Notes under the pieces: model-generated | The model's input: only the letters and a program-made list of their open reading frames with translations | What the model was told of the DNA's origin: nothing | The model's database searches: none | Program-made: the position numbers and the translations under genes | From: Pseudomonas fluorescens | GTDB taxonomy: Bacteria; Pseudomonadota; Gammaproteobacteria; Pseudomonadales; Pseudomonadaceae | Direction: 5' to 3' | Assembly (NCBI RefSeq): GCF_000967965.1 | Contig: NZ_LACC01000022.1 | Span: 124,001 to 188,000 of the forward strand | Length of the DNA stretch: 64,000 bases | Shown here: positions 56,697-64,000 of the stretch, piece by piece | Layout of the letters: each line of letters begins with the position of its first letter | How positions within the stretch are numbered: position 1 is the first letter of the stretch

Positions 56697-58428
56697 GGTC
56701 GATCTCCTTTTCATACGCAGTGACGCCTGCGATATGGCGCGCAGCGATGTAGCCGAAGGTCAGCGCCGGGCCGAGGTTGATGCCGCCAGCGGGGTAGTGG
56801 CCGCCCATGATGCTGGCCATGTCGCCGCCCGCCGCGTACAGGCCGGCGATGGGTTGCGCCGCGTCATCCAGGACCTGGGAGTGTTGGTTCACCTTGAGTC
56901 CGGCGAAGGTGCCGAAGCAGCCCGGCTGGACTTTCACGGCATAGAAGGGGCCTTGTTCGATCGGCGCGACGCATGGGTTGGGTTGTTGCCGTGCGTCACC
57001 CTGCTTGCGGTTGTAGGGCGTGGAGCCACGACCGAACTGCGGGTCCTCGCCGTTGCGCGCGTGGCGGTTGTAGTTCGACACGGTGGTGCGCAAGCCAACC
57101 GGGTCGATGCCGCAGGCGGCAGCCAATTCCTCAAGGGTGTTGCCGGTTTTCAGATAGCCGCTGCGGATGAAGGATGACAGCGGCACCGGAAATGGCCGAG
57201 AGATGCCCAGGCCATATCGACGCTGAAAGCCATGGGTGCAGATCAGCCACGACGCCACTTCTTCACCCGGCGGGGCGGCGGCGACCATGGCCGTGACGTA
57301 GTCGTAGTAGCCGTTGGCTTCATTGACAAAACGCTGGCCGTTGCTCAGCACACCGATGATGCCGGGTTTGCCCCGCTCGATGATGTGCGGGAAGTGTCCC
57401 GTGCTGCCGTCGCTGTGCGGCACCTGCGACACCGGCGCCCAGGCGACGGCGGACGCCATGTCGCTATTGACCCGGGCACCGGCACTTTCCCCCAGGCGCA
57501 GGCCATCGCCGCAAACGCCGAGGGGCGGCAAGGCCAAATGCTCATGCCCGGTCGGTGTGCGGGGGAACAGTGCCTTGCGGCGTTCTATGTCATTGGCGAA
57601 ACCACCCGCGGCGAGCACCACGGCCTTGCGTGCATGGATGCGCACCGAGCCTTTGGTGGTGATGACCACGGCACCTCGTACCTGATCATTCTCGCGCAGC
57701 AATCGGCTCACCGGCGCGGATTCCCAGAGCAACACGCCGAGGTCTTCGGCGGATTTCGCCAGGCGTGCCACCAAGGCCACGCCGTTGACCAGTTGCATCG
57801 CCCGGCCATGCATGGCGAGGTCAAACAGGTGACGGCTGAAACGCCGCGTAACATGCCAGGCCGCCGACAGCGAACGGGTCAGGTTGAGGAATGCCGTGAG
57901 GTCCGCTCCCGCCATGATCGGCATGCCCATGAACGATGTTTCCCGCATGGTTTTGCGCAGGCGCTTGAGCAGTGTGCCGACTTTTCGTGCGTCGTAAGGG
58001 GCAGCGATCACCGAGCGTCCACCGGTACCGGCCCCGGGCGTGTCGCCATGAATGTCGGCAATGGCGTTGCCATCGGAAAACTGCAGCGAGGTGTGCTGCT
58101 CGAAGAACGACACCATCCGCGGGCCGGCCTCCAGGAAAGCGTCGATCAACGCCGGGTCAAAACGCTCGCCCAGTTCGTGTTTCAGGTAAGTGCGCGGCAG
58201 TTCAACGTCTTCGACGATGCCCGCGCGCCGGGCCAGCGGGTTGCAGGGCACCCAGGCCCAGCCACCGGACCAGGCCGTGGCACCGCCGAACACGGGGTCC
58301 TTTTCCACCACTATGACTTTCAGCCCGTGCCACGCGGCGGTCACGGCCGCCGACAGTCCCGCCGCACCGGAGCCAACGATCAGCACATCGCAGTCGATGT
58401 CGGGAAGAAAGTGCGCTTCGGCAGGCAT
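56680..58428 (-). CDS. FAD-binding dehydrogenase (KstD/fumarate-reductase flavoprotein-like)
   Basis: 582 residues. FAD-binding GXGXXG region in CDVLIVGSGAAGLSAAVTAAWHGLKVIVVEK (13-42), then FGGATAWSGGWAWVPCNPLA, and the C-terminal YAAGGDMASIMGGHYPAGGINLGPALTFGYIAARH. Resembles 3-ketosteroid-Delta1-dehydrogenase and fumarate reductase family enzymes, which desaturate ring or acid substrates; the actual substrate is unknown. The promoter region has the 58456-58470 palindrome, and the divergent IclR gene is beyond it. Confidence 0.88.
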   Translation of the reverse strand: MPAEAHFLPDIDCDVLIVGSGAAGLSAAVTAAWHGLKVIVVEKDPVFGGATAWSGGWAWVPCNPLARRAGIVEDVELPRTYLKHELGERFDPALIDAFLEAGPRMVSFFEQHTSLQFSDGNAIADIHGDTPGAGTGGRSVIAAPYDARKVGTLLKRLRKTMRETSFMGMPIMAGADLTAFLNLTRSLSAAWHVTRRFSRHLFDLAMHGRAMQLVNGVALVARLAKSAEDLGVLLWESAPVSRLLRENDQVRGAVVITTKGSVRIHARKAVVLAAGGFANDIERRKALFPRTPTGHEHLALPPLGVCGDGLRLGESAGARVNSDMASAVAWAPVSQVPHSDGSTGHFPHIIERGKPGIIGVLSNGQRFVNEANGYYDYVTAMVAAAPPGEEVASWLICTHGFQRRYGLGISRPFPVPLSSFIRSGYLKTGNTLEELAAACGIDPVGLRTTVSNYNRHARNGEDPQFGRGSTPYNRKQGDARQQPNPCVAPIEQGPFYAVKVQPGCFGTFAGLKVNQHSQVLDDAAQPIAGLYAAGGDMASIMGGHYPAGGINLGPALTFGYIAARHIAGVTAYEKEIDHAAHR

Positions 58429-58455
58429 TGTTTGAACTCCGGTGTTTTATTGTTT

Positions 58456-58470
58456 TGGAATCTGGTTCCA
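58456..58470. promoter_or_regulatory. Candidate IclR operator, FAD-dehydrogenase side
   Basis: TGGAATCTGGTTCCA, an imperfect palindrome with TGGAA/TTCCA arms, 28 bases before the FAD-dehydrogenase start. Its reverse complement matches the 59479-59493 site in 13 of 15 bases. Confidence 0.6.
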
Positions 58471-58603
58471 AAAAATATAAGAATCAGGTGAGAGCGAACA
58501 AGTCTGGAGGGCGTAAAGCGGGCGGTTATCGAACGGTCAGTTCCAGATTTCGCATTCGTGCGGTTGTCTTTTAGAATCGAGCAAATTTTGCGTGGAAGCG
58601 ACC

Positions 58604-59380
58604 ATGGCCGGCAGTCAGATCGAACGTGTTTTCAGTGTGCTCGAAAGCCTCACCAGCGATCCCCGTGGTCTGCCGATGCAGACCCTGGCGGAGCAACTGG
58701 ACATCCCCAAGAGCGCGACCCATCGCCTGCTGGCCGAGCTGATCCGCCTCGGTTATGTGCGGCAGAATCCGGATAATTTGCGTTATCACCTCTCGACCAA
58801 ACTGGTGGCGATGGGCTTCCGTTACCTGTCGAGCAGCGGTGCCGACATCGTGCAGCCGGTGCTTGACCGCCTGGCGCAGGAAACCGGCGAACTGGTACGT
58901 CTCGGGGTGATCGACGGTGAGCGTCAGACCTGGATTGCCAAGTCCCAGGGCGCGCGTTCCGGTCTGCGTTACGACCCGGATATGGGCCGCGATGCGCCGT
59001 TGTTCTACACAGCCTCGGGGCATGCGTGGCTGGCGTGCATGAGCGATGCCGAGGCCTTGTCGCTGGTGGAACGGCAGGGCGCGCAGGTGCCGGAACATGT
59101 GGGACCGAACGCGCCGCGCTCGAACATCGAATTGCTCGAACGCCTGCGTCTGGCGCGGGAGCAGGGTTACGCCTGGGTCGAGGAGAGCTCGGCGGTCGGC
59201 ACTTCGGCGATTGCGGCAGTGGTGCGCCATCTCGCCGATGGACGGGTGATCGGCGTGCTCAGCATCGCCGGACCGAGTGCACGGATGCCGGGGGCGCGGC
59301 TGCATGAGCTGGCGCCGTTGTTGCTGGCATATACCGAGGAGTTGTCGGCGGCAAGTTTGGCGTCGGAGTTGTTTGCTTAA
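58604..59380 (+). CDS. IclR family transcriptional regulator
   Basis: 258 residues from ATG 58604. N-terminal winged helix-turn-helix (IERVFSVLESLTSDPRGLPMQTLAEQLDIPKSATHRLLAELIRLGYV, about 5-55) and a C-terminal effector domain (ETGELVRLGVIDGERQTWIAKSQGARSGLRYDP to the end). A GTG lies four codons upstream (58592); the ATG is preferred. It is placed between two operator-like palindromes and the two arms of a catabolic locus that it probably controls. Confidence 0.93.
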   Translation: MAGSQIERVFSVLESLTSDPRGLPMQTLAEQLDIPKSATHRLLAELIRLGYVRQNPDNLRYHLSTKLVAMGFRYLSSSGADIVQPVLDRLAQETGELVRLGVIDGERQTWIAKSQGARSGLRYDPDMGRDAPLFYTASGHAWLACMSDAEALSLVERQGAQVPEHVGPNAPRSNIELLERLRLAREQGYAWVEESSAVGTSAIAAVVRHLADGRVIGVLSIAGPSARMPGARLHELAPLLLAYTEELSAASLASELFA

Positions 59381-59400
59381 GACCCTCGCAAAAAAACCTC

Positions 59401-59415
59401 TGTAGGAGCGAGCTC
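59401..59415 (+). repeat. Truncated REP (TGTAGGAGCGAGCTC)
   Basis: A 15-base piece of the GTAGGAGCGAGC REP right after the IclR gene, without an inverted partner. Confidence 0.45.
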
Positions 59416-59478
59416 TATGTACAGCTTGAGAAGCTGTGCGCTGTTCGAACACTTTCAGGACAGGTCTGTGTAAGAATC

Positions 59479-59493
59479 TGGAACCAGGTTCTA
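59479..59493. promoter_or_regulatory. Candidate IclR operator, Gfo/Idh side
   Basis: TGGAACCAGGTTCTA, palindromic except one base, 49 bases before the Gfo/Idh/MocA start. It matches the 58456-58470 site (opposite orientation) in 13 of 15 positions. Confidence 0.6.
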
Positions 59494-59541
59494 AATTATT
59501 GGAATTCATCGCTCCAATAACACTCACAAGAGGACCGTATC

Positions 59542-60597
59542 TTGAATTCGCCACTTCGCATCGCCCTGATCGGTGCTGGCAACATGGGCCAGCAGCACTA
59601 CCAACATCTGCAATCCCTGACTGAAGCGACGTTGTGCGCCGTGGCCGATCCCGGACCGCAGGCGGCCAGTCTTGCGGCGCAATGGGGCGTAGCCTGTTTC
59701 GCCGATCATCGTCAGATGCTGGAGCAGGCGAAGCCAGACGCTGTCATCGTCGCCAACCCGAACACGCAGCACGTCAGCACGGCCCTCGATTGCCTCGCGG
59801 CCGGCGTGCCGGTACTGCTGGAAAAACCGGTTGGCGTGCACCTGGATGAAGCCAGGGAGCTGGTGGCTGCCTCGAAGGCCAGTGGCGTTCCGGTACTGGT
59901 CGGACATCACCGTCGGCACAACCCGCTGATCGCCCGCGCCCACGAACTTGTCCACAGCGGCGCACTGGGTCGGTTGACCACGGTCACAGCGCTCTGGCAG
60001 TTGCGCAAGCCCGACAGCTATTTCGAAACACCCTGGCGCCGCGAGGCCGGTGCGGGGATGTTGTTGACCAACCTGATCCACGACCTCGATCTGCTGCGGC
60101 ACTTATGCGGTGAAGTGCGTCAGGTGCAGGCCATCACCAGCAATGCCATTCGCGGGTTTGCCAATGAGGATTGCGCGGCGGTGTTGCTGCAATTCGACAA
60201 CGGCACACTGGGCAGCCTGACCGGCTCCGATGCGGTGGCCGCGCCCTGGAGCTGGGAGCTGGATTCGGGGGAGAACCCGGTGTATCCGCGCCATCCTGAT
60301 CAACCGTGTTACTTGCTGGCCGGAACGGGTGGGGCGCTGAGCATTCCGCAGCTTAAACGCTGGCACTACAACGAAGTCGATGGCGGCTGGCATCAACCGT
60401 TGCTGGCAACCCAGGAAAGCTTCAGTGCCGATGAAGCCCTGCGTTTGCAGTTGCAGCACTTCGTGCGCGTTGCGCGCCGGGAGGTCGAGCCGCTGGTGAG
60501 TGCCGCCGATGCCGCGCGTACGTTAGCGCTGATCGAAGCCATCCGCGAAGCTACCGAAACCGGGCGTGCCTGCGCGCCATCCTTGATCGAGGGTTGA
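59542..60597 (+). CDS. Gfo/Idh/MocA family NAD(P)-dependent oxidoreductase
   Basis: 351 residues from a TTG start at 59542 (GAGG eight bases before). Rossmann motif GAGNMGQQHY at 11-20 and the family EKPVGVHL block at 94-101 (the Lys is catalytic) are clear; the C-terminal beta-sheet domain starts near 125 (RRHNPLIARAHELV). Typical substrates are sugars, inositols or related polyols and acids. Its stop overlaps the region before the isomerase gene by a few bases, so both are one operon. Confidence 0.92.
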   Translation: MNSPLRIALIGAGNMGQQHYQHLQSLTEATLCAVADPGPQAASLAAQWGVACFADHRQMLEQAKPDAVIVANPNTQHVSTALDCLAAGVPVLLEKPVGVHLDEARELVAASKASGVPVLVGHHRRHNPLIARAHELVHSGALGRLTTVTALWQLRKPDSYFETPWRREAGAGMLLTNLIHDLDLLRHLCGEVRQVQAITSNAIRGFANEDCAAVLLQFDNGTLGSLTGSDAVAAPWSWELDSGENPVYPRHPDQPCYLLAGTGGALSIPQLKRWHYNEVDGGWHQPLLATQESFSADEALRLQLQHFVRVARREVEPLVSAADAARTLALIEAIREATETGRACAPSLIEG

Positions 60598-60599
60598 GC

Positions 60600-61415
60600 A
60601 TGAGCGAGCGTATCTTCTCCCTGGCCAGCCTGACCGTGCTGGAGTTGTCACCACCTGACATGGTCGAGGTCGCCGCGCGGGCCGGTTACAGCCATGTCGG
60701 CTTGCGTCTGGTGCCGGCGACCCCGGAGGAGCACCATTTTGCCCTGGTGGCCGACCACGAATTGCGGCGCCAGACCCTGGCGCGTCTGCGCGATACCGGT
60801 ATTCGGGTGCTGGACGTCGAAATCCTGCGGCTCAAGCCGGAAACCGTCGTAGCCGAGTTCGAAAAGATCCTCGCGGTGGGTGCCGAGTTCGGCGCCAGTG
60901 AGTTGCTGGTGGCCGGCAACGATCCGGACGAACAGCGGCTGACGCAGCGTTTTGCCGAGCTCTGTGATCTGGCGGCAGCCTATGGGCTGCACCCGCACCT
61001 GGAGTTCATGCCTTGGACCGATGCGCGCAATCTTCAACAAGCCACGCGTATCGTGGAAAACGCCGGGCGTGAAAACGGCGGCGTATTGGTCGACGCCTTT
61101 CACTTCGACCGCTCTGGATCGCGGCTGGAAGATCTGGCCAAAGTTGCCCCCTCACGGTTACGGTATGCACAGTTGTGTGACGTCGCAGGACCTCGGCCGG
61201 CCGATATGGCGGAGATCTTGCGCCAGGCGCGTAACGAACGGCGTTTCCCCGGCGATGGCGATTGTGACCTGCCGGGGTTGTTGCGCGGTTTGCCGGCTGA
61301 CATTCCGTTGAGCCTGGAGATTCCCACCGTGCAGTTGCTGGAGCAGGGCGTGAGTGGACTGGATCGGGCGCAGATGGCGCTGGATAAAACCCGGGAGTTG
61401 TTGGCGCGGCTGTAA
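60600..61415 (+). CDS. TIM-barrel sugar phosphate isomerase/epimerase-like protein
   Basis: 271 residues from ATG 60600 (GAGGG six bases before; a TTG at 60594 overlaps the previous stop). AP-endonuclease-2/xylose-isomerase-like barrel: VEVAARAGYSHVGLRLVP, LHPHLEFMPW, GVLVDAFHFDRSG, YAQLCDVAGP and LSLEIPT supply possible metal ligands. Such enzymes act as epimerases, isomerases or dehydratases (for example IolI or 3-dehydroshikimate dehydratase). Activity unknown; context suggests it follows the oxidoreductase in a pathway. Confidence 0.87.
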   Translation: MSERIFSLASLTVLELSPPDMVEVAARAGYSHVGLRLVPATPEEHHFALVADHELRRQTLARLRDTGIRVLDVEILRLKPETVVAEFEKILAVGAEFGASELLVAGNDPDEQRLTQRFAELCDLAAAYGLHPHLEFMPWTDARNLQQATRIVENAGRENGGVLVDAFHFDRSGSRLEDLAKVAPSRLRYAQLCDVAGPRPADMAEILRQARNERRFPGDGDCDLPGLLRGLPADIPLSLEIPTVQLLEQGVSGLDRAQMALDKTRELLARL

Positions 61416-61524
61416 TCGGTGCGGCGCACCTGTCTCGGGCAAGCCATGCTCCCACAGGTTCTATGCTGGCTGAGTGGAAGCGTGGTTTGCCCGTGATGCT
61501 TTTGATTTCAAGTAAGGAAACCCC

Positions 61525-62403
61525 ATGACCGTCAGCACCCCGCTTTCCGGCGTCAATCAGCCCTTCAAAGGGATCCTGCTGATCGTTGTCGCAACCTTCC
61601 TGTTTTCCAGCCACGACGCCTTTTCCAAATACCTCTCCGGTTTCTATCCCATTGTCATGGTGGTCTGGGCGCGCTACGTGGTTCACACCTTGTTGATGGC
61701 CGGGATTTTCCTGCCGCAGTCCGGGCTGCGGGTGCTGCGTACCAAACGGCCATTGCTGCAGGTGATCCGGGCGCTGTGCCTGTTGGGCACCAGTCTGTTT
61801 TTCACCACGGGGCTGATGTACATCCCGCTGGCCGAGGCCACGTCGGTCAACTTCCTCGCTCCGGTACTGGTCACCGCGCTGTCGGTACCGCTGCTGGGCG
61901 AGCGGGTGACGCGGGGGCAATGGCTGGCAGTGATTTTCGGTTTTAGCGGGGTGCTGATCATCGTTCACCCCGGGGGTGATCTGTTTACCCCGGCGGTGTT
62001 GCTGCCGTTCTGCTCGGCGCTGTTTTTCTGCTTCTATCAACTGCTGACGCGCAAGCTCAGCGAGATTGACAGCCCGACCACCAGCAACTTTTTCGCAGGC
62101 TTGTGCAACACGCTGGTGATGAGTGCGCTGGTGCCGTTCTTCTGGCAGACGCCGAACCTGGTGCATGGCGCGATGATGCTGGCGCTGGGGGCCTGCGGGA
62201 TGACGGCTCACCTATTCCTGACCCAGGCGTTCCGCCTCGCGGCACCGGCACTGCTGGCGCCGTTCAGCTATTGCCAGATCATCTTCGCCGGTCTCTTGGG
62301 CTGGCTGCTGTTTTCCCACACGCCGACACTGACCACCGTGCTCGGCATTGCCGTGATCTGCTGCAGCGGGTTGGTGGCCGCGTGGCAACAAAGCCGCCGC
62401 TAA
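61525..62403 (+). CDS. EamA/DMT family transporter (RhaT-like)
   Basis: 292 residues, about ten membrane helices in two EamA halves. Typical segments: LLIVVATFLFSSHDAFSKYLSGFYP, GLMYIPLAEATSVNFLAPVLVTALSVPLLGERV and LGWLLFSHTPTLTTVLGIAVICCSG. ATG 61525 follows AAGGAAACC. It lies in the catabolic locus after the isomerase, with a 109-base gap; it may be an efflux or uptake partner, but is not clearly in the same transcript. A strong minus-strand terminator follows. Confidence 0.85.
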   Translation: MTVSTPLSGVNQPFKGILLIVVATFLFSSHDAFSKYLSGFYPIVMVVWARYVVHTLLMAGIFLPQSGLRVLRTKRPLLQVIRALCLLGTSLFFTTGLMYIPLAEATSVNFLAPVLVTALSVPLLGERVTRGQWLAVIFGFSGVLIIVHPGGDLFTPAVLLPFCSALFFCFYQLLTRKLSEIDSPTTSNFFAGLCNTLVMSALVPFFWQTPNLVHGAMMLALGACGMTAHLFLTQAFRLAAPALLAPFSYCQIIFAGLLGWLLFSHTPTLTTVLGIAVICCSGLVAAWQQSRR

Positions 62404-62422
62404 GCTGCGGTAAAACGCAGGC

Positions 62423-62455
62423 AAAAAAAAGCGCAGACCCGAGATCGGGCCTGCG
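62423..62455 (-). terminator. Rho-independent terminator for the MFS gene
   Basis: Minus strand: CGCAGGCCCGA, a two-base loop, TCGGGTCTGCG (one G-U pair), then eight T. It begins 12 bases past the MFS stop and may also serve the convergent DMT gene on the other strand. Confidence 0.88.
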
Positions 62456-62466
62456 TCGAGGGAACA

Positions 62467-63804
62467 TCAGTCTTCTATTTTCGGAATCTTGCGCGGTGCC
62501 ATGAAGTACATCCAGGTCAGCGCAATGAAGTACATCGCCGGAATCATGGTGAACAGCACGGTGTAGTTGTTGTTGGTGACGGTCAGGATGTGGCCGACCA
62601 ACTGGGTCATGAACATCCCGCCAATCGCCGCACACATGCCGCCGAAACCGAACACCGTACTCATCATGTGCTTGGGCGTGTAGTCCATTACCAGGCTCCA
62701 GATGTTCGCGGTCCAGGCCTGGTGCGCACCGATGGCCAGGGAGATGGCGGCCACCGCGACCCACAGGTTGCTGGAGCCGGCCGCCATGATCACGCCGATG
62801 ATGCAGCAGGCGAACAGGAACATGGACATCAGTCGCGCCTTGATCGGGTTGACGCCGCGACCGATCAGGAACGAGGAAAGGATGCCGCCACCAACGCTAC
62901 CGAAGTCGGCAGTGAGGTAGATGATGATCAGCGGGATACCCATCTGGGTGACGTTGATGCCCAGGTTGTATTGCTGGTTGAGGAACGGCGGCAGCCAGTA
63001 CAGGTAGAACCAGAACACAGGCGCCGTCATCGAGTAGGCGAGGGCGAAGGCCCAGGTGCCGCGCATGCGCAGGATTTTCGAGAACGGCACGCGGGTTTGT
63101 TCCGGTTCGACTTCGTTCTGGATGTAGTCCAGTTCCGACTGTTTGACGCTCGGGTGGTCTTCCGGATTGAAGTACTTCAGGCCCCAGAACAGCAACCAGA
63201 TCCCGCCCAGTGCCGACATGCACAGGAACGCGGCCTGCCAGCCCCAGACGTGCAGGATCAGTGGCAGTAGCATGGGGGTGAACATCGCACCAACGTTGGT
63301 GCCGGCGTTGAAAATGCCGGTGGCCACGGCGCGCTCGCCGGCCGGGAACCACAGGCGGGTGGTTTTCACGCAAGCCGGATAGTTCGCTGCTTCGGTGAGG
63401 CCGAGGATGAAGCGGCAAACCATGAAACCGACCGCCGAAGTGGCCAGGCCGTGGGCACCGGTCGCCAGGCTCCAGAGCAGCACCGCGCAGAAGAACACGC
63501 GCTTGACGCCGACCCGGTCGATCAAGCGGCCTTGCAGCACGAAGCCGATGGCGTAGCCGACCTGGAACCAGAAGTTGATGTTGGCGTAGTCCATCGCCGT
63601 CCAGCTCATCTCCTTGGCCAGGATAGGCTGCATCACGCCCAGGGCGGCGCGGTCGATGTAGTTAAGGGTAGTGGCGAAAAACACCAGTGCCAGCATGCCC
63701 CAACGGGTTTTGCCGACTGCCATGGCGCCGCGGATTTTGTTGCCGATGCCACCGGCAGTGACGTTCATGGCCGGAGCCATGCGTGAGCTTTGGGAAGGAA
63801 TCAT
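62467..63804 (-). CDS. MFS transporter, anion:cation symporter (ACS) type
   Basis: 445 residues from ATG 63804, twelve predicted helices. The conserved loop after helix 2 is GRLIDRVGVKRVFF, and FFATTLNYIDRAALGVMQPILAKEM is the usual ExuT/DgoT-type start (organic acid, hexuronate or galactonate uptake). Upstream in-frame codons are unlikely because of low conservation. A PcaR-like palindrome is about 132 bases upstream. Convergent with the DMT gene. The likely role is import of the acid or polyol handled by the nearby enzymes. Confidence 0.9.
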   Translation of the reverse strand: MIPSQSSRMAPAMNVTAGGIGNKIRGAMAVGKTRWGMLALVFFATTLNYIDRAALGVMQPILAKEMSWTAMDYANINFWFQVGYAIGFVLQGRLIDRVGVKRVFFCAVLLWSLATGAHGLATSAVGFMVCRFILGLTEAANYPACVKTTRLWFPAGERAVATGIFNAGTNVGAMFTPMLLPLILHVWGWQAAFLCMSALGGIWLLFWGLKYFNPEDHPSVKQSELDYIQNEVEPEQTRVPFSKILRMRGTWAFALAYSMTAPVFWFYLYWLPPFLNQQYNLGINVTQMGIPLIIIYLTADFGSVGGGILSSFLIGRGVNPIKARLMSMFLFACCIIGVIMAAGSSNLWVAVAAISLAIGAHQAWTANIWSLVMDYTPKHMMSTVFGFGGMCAAIGGMFMTQLVGHILTVTNNNYTVLFTMIPAMYFIALTWMYFMAPRKIPKIED

Positions 63805-63935
63805 GTGTACCACCCGTTTTTTTGAATTTGTTATTTGGTGTTTTGGACATCGCGGCCGGTGCTGCGTGTCCGGACTTAATGTGAGGACGATGTTGGGCAG
63901 TGGACAAAAAATCGTCAATTCGCCAATCACCATTT

Positions 63936-63952
63936 TGTTCGATAATCGAACA
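63936..63952. promoter_or_regulatory. Perfect 17-bp palindrome, PcaR/IclR-type operator candidate
   Basis: TGTTCGAT-A-ATCGAACA. The core GTTCGATAATCGAAC resembles, as I recall, the PcaR site of P. putida. It lies 132 bases before the MFS start and may also serve a gene off the right edge. The rest of 63805-64000 holds no gene I can support. Confidence 0.5.
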
Positions 63953-64000
63953 CAAAACTAACTGGGTAGTACACTTTAAATTGCTCAATGCATCGCCCAG

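Noticed and set aside
1..64000. CRISPR arrays, prophage, IS elements, tRNA or rRNA genes
   Set aside because: Looked for direct-repeat arrays, transposase or integrase motifs and tRNA-like cloverleaves; none was found. The only repeats are REP-type palindromes and one heptad repeat.

Overview
The window is a piece of a Pseudomonas chromosome, most likely from the P. fluorescens group. The evidence is the protein sequences, the GC-rich codon use, the many Pseudomonas-type REP palindromes, and a gene order from dacA to hrpB that matches (from memory) the PA3999-PA3961 stretch of P. aeruginosa PAO1. There is no prophage, insertion sequence, CRISPR array, rRNA or tRNA gene that I can see. Nearly all of it is tightly packed chromosomal coding sequence.

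Left part (1-34.5 kb, core and syntenic): the 3' end of dacA, then ybeD-lipB-lipA (lipoic acid) and an LD-carboxypeptidase. A minus-strand unit follows: leuS-lptE-holA-arfA-mltB (tRNA charging, LPS assembly, clamp loading, ribosome rescue, murein lysis). Then come a small conserved gene and a YdcF/ElyC-type gene, the minus-strand unit miaB-phoH-ybeY-corC-lnt (RNA modification/maturation and lipoprotein acylation), a DUF1820 gene, a Sel1 lipid-free secreted protein, thiD-thiE-hemL, the sensor kinase ladS (GacS/RetS/Rsm network), an AidB-type acyl-CoA dehydrogenase, amn, rluE, a DUF2788 membrane protein, an Lrp/AsnC regulator, a Q/H-rich secreted protein, a CDF metal exporter, a small lipoprotein and the helicase hrpB.

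Middle (34.6-53.8 kb, mixed): a LysR regulator divergent from an aldehyde dehydrogenase, a class III aminotransferase and a TauABC-like ABC importer, which together look like an amine uptake and oxidation cassette. Then a membrane-anchored EEP phosphatase/nuclease, a YciC-type membrane protein, a DUF2076 protein, an NYN-domain nuclease next to a DEDDh exonuclease, an Lrp/AsnC regulator divergent from an EamA exporter, an RhlE-type RNA helicase, a YhiN-type flavoprotein, a class II histone-deacetylase-like hydrolase, a GNAT acetyltransferase, tesB and a HAD phosphatase.

Right part (53.8-64 kb, accessory): a secreted alpha/beta hydrolase with a YpfJ zinc peptidase, then a catabolic locus of FAD dehydrogenase + aldo/keto reductase, an IclR regulator, a Gfo/Idh/MocA dehydrogenase, a TIM-barrel isomerase/epimerase, a DMT transporter and an ACS-type MFS transporter. 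Two matching 15-bp operator-like palindromes sit before the two divergent arms of this locus, which ties them into one predicted IclR regulon. Its substrate is unknown; this is the best candidate for an undescribed pathway here.

Other notable signals are a hairpin inside arfA that should make its mRNA non-stop, dyad operators at both Lrp/AsnC genes, a possible sRNA before the Q/H-rich gene, a PcaR-like palindrome at the right edge, and REP elements whose sequence variant changes between the left and right halves of the window.
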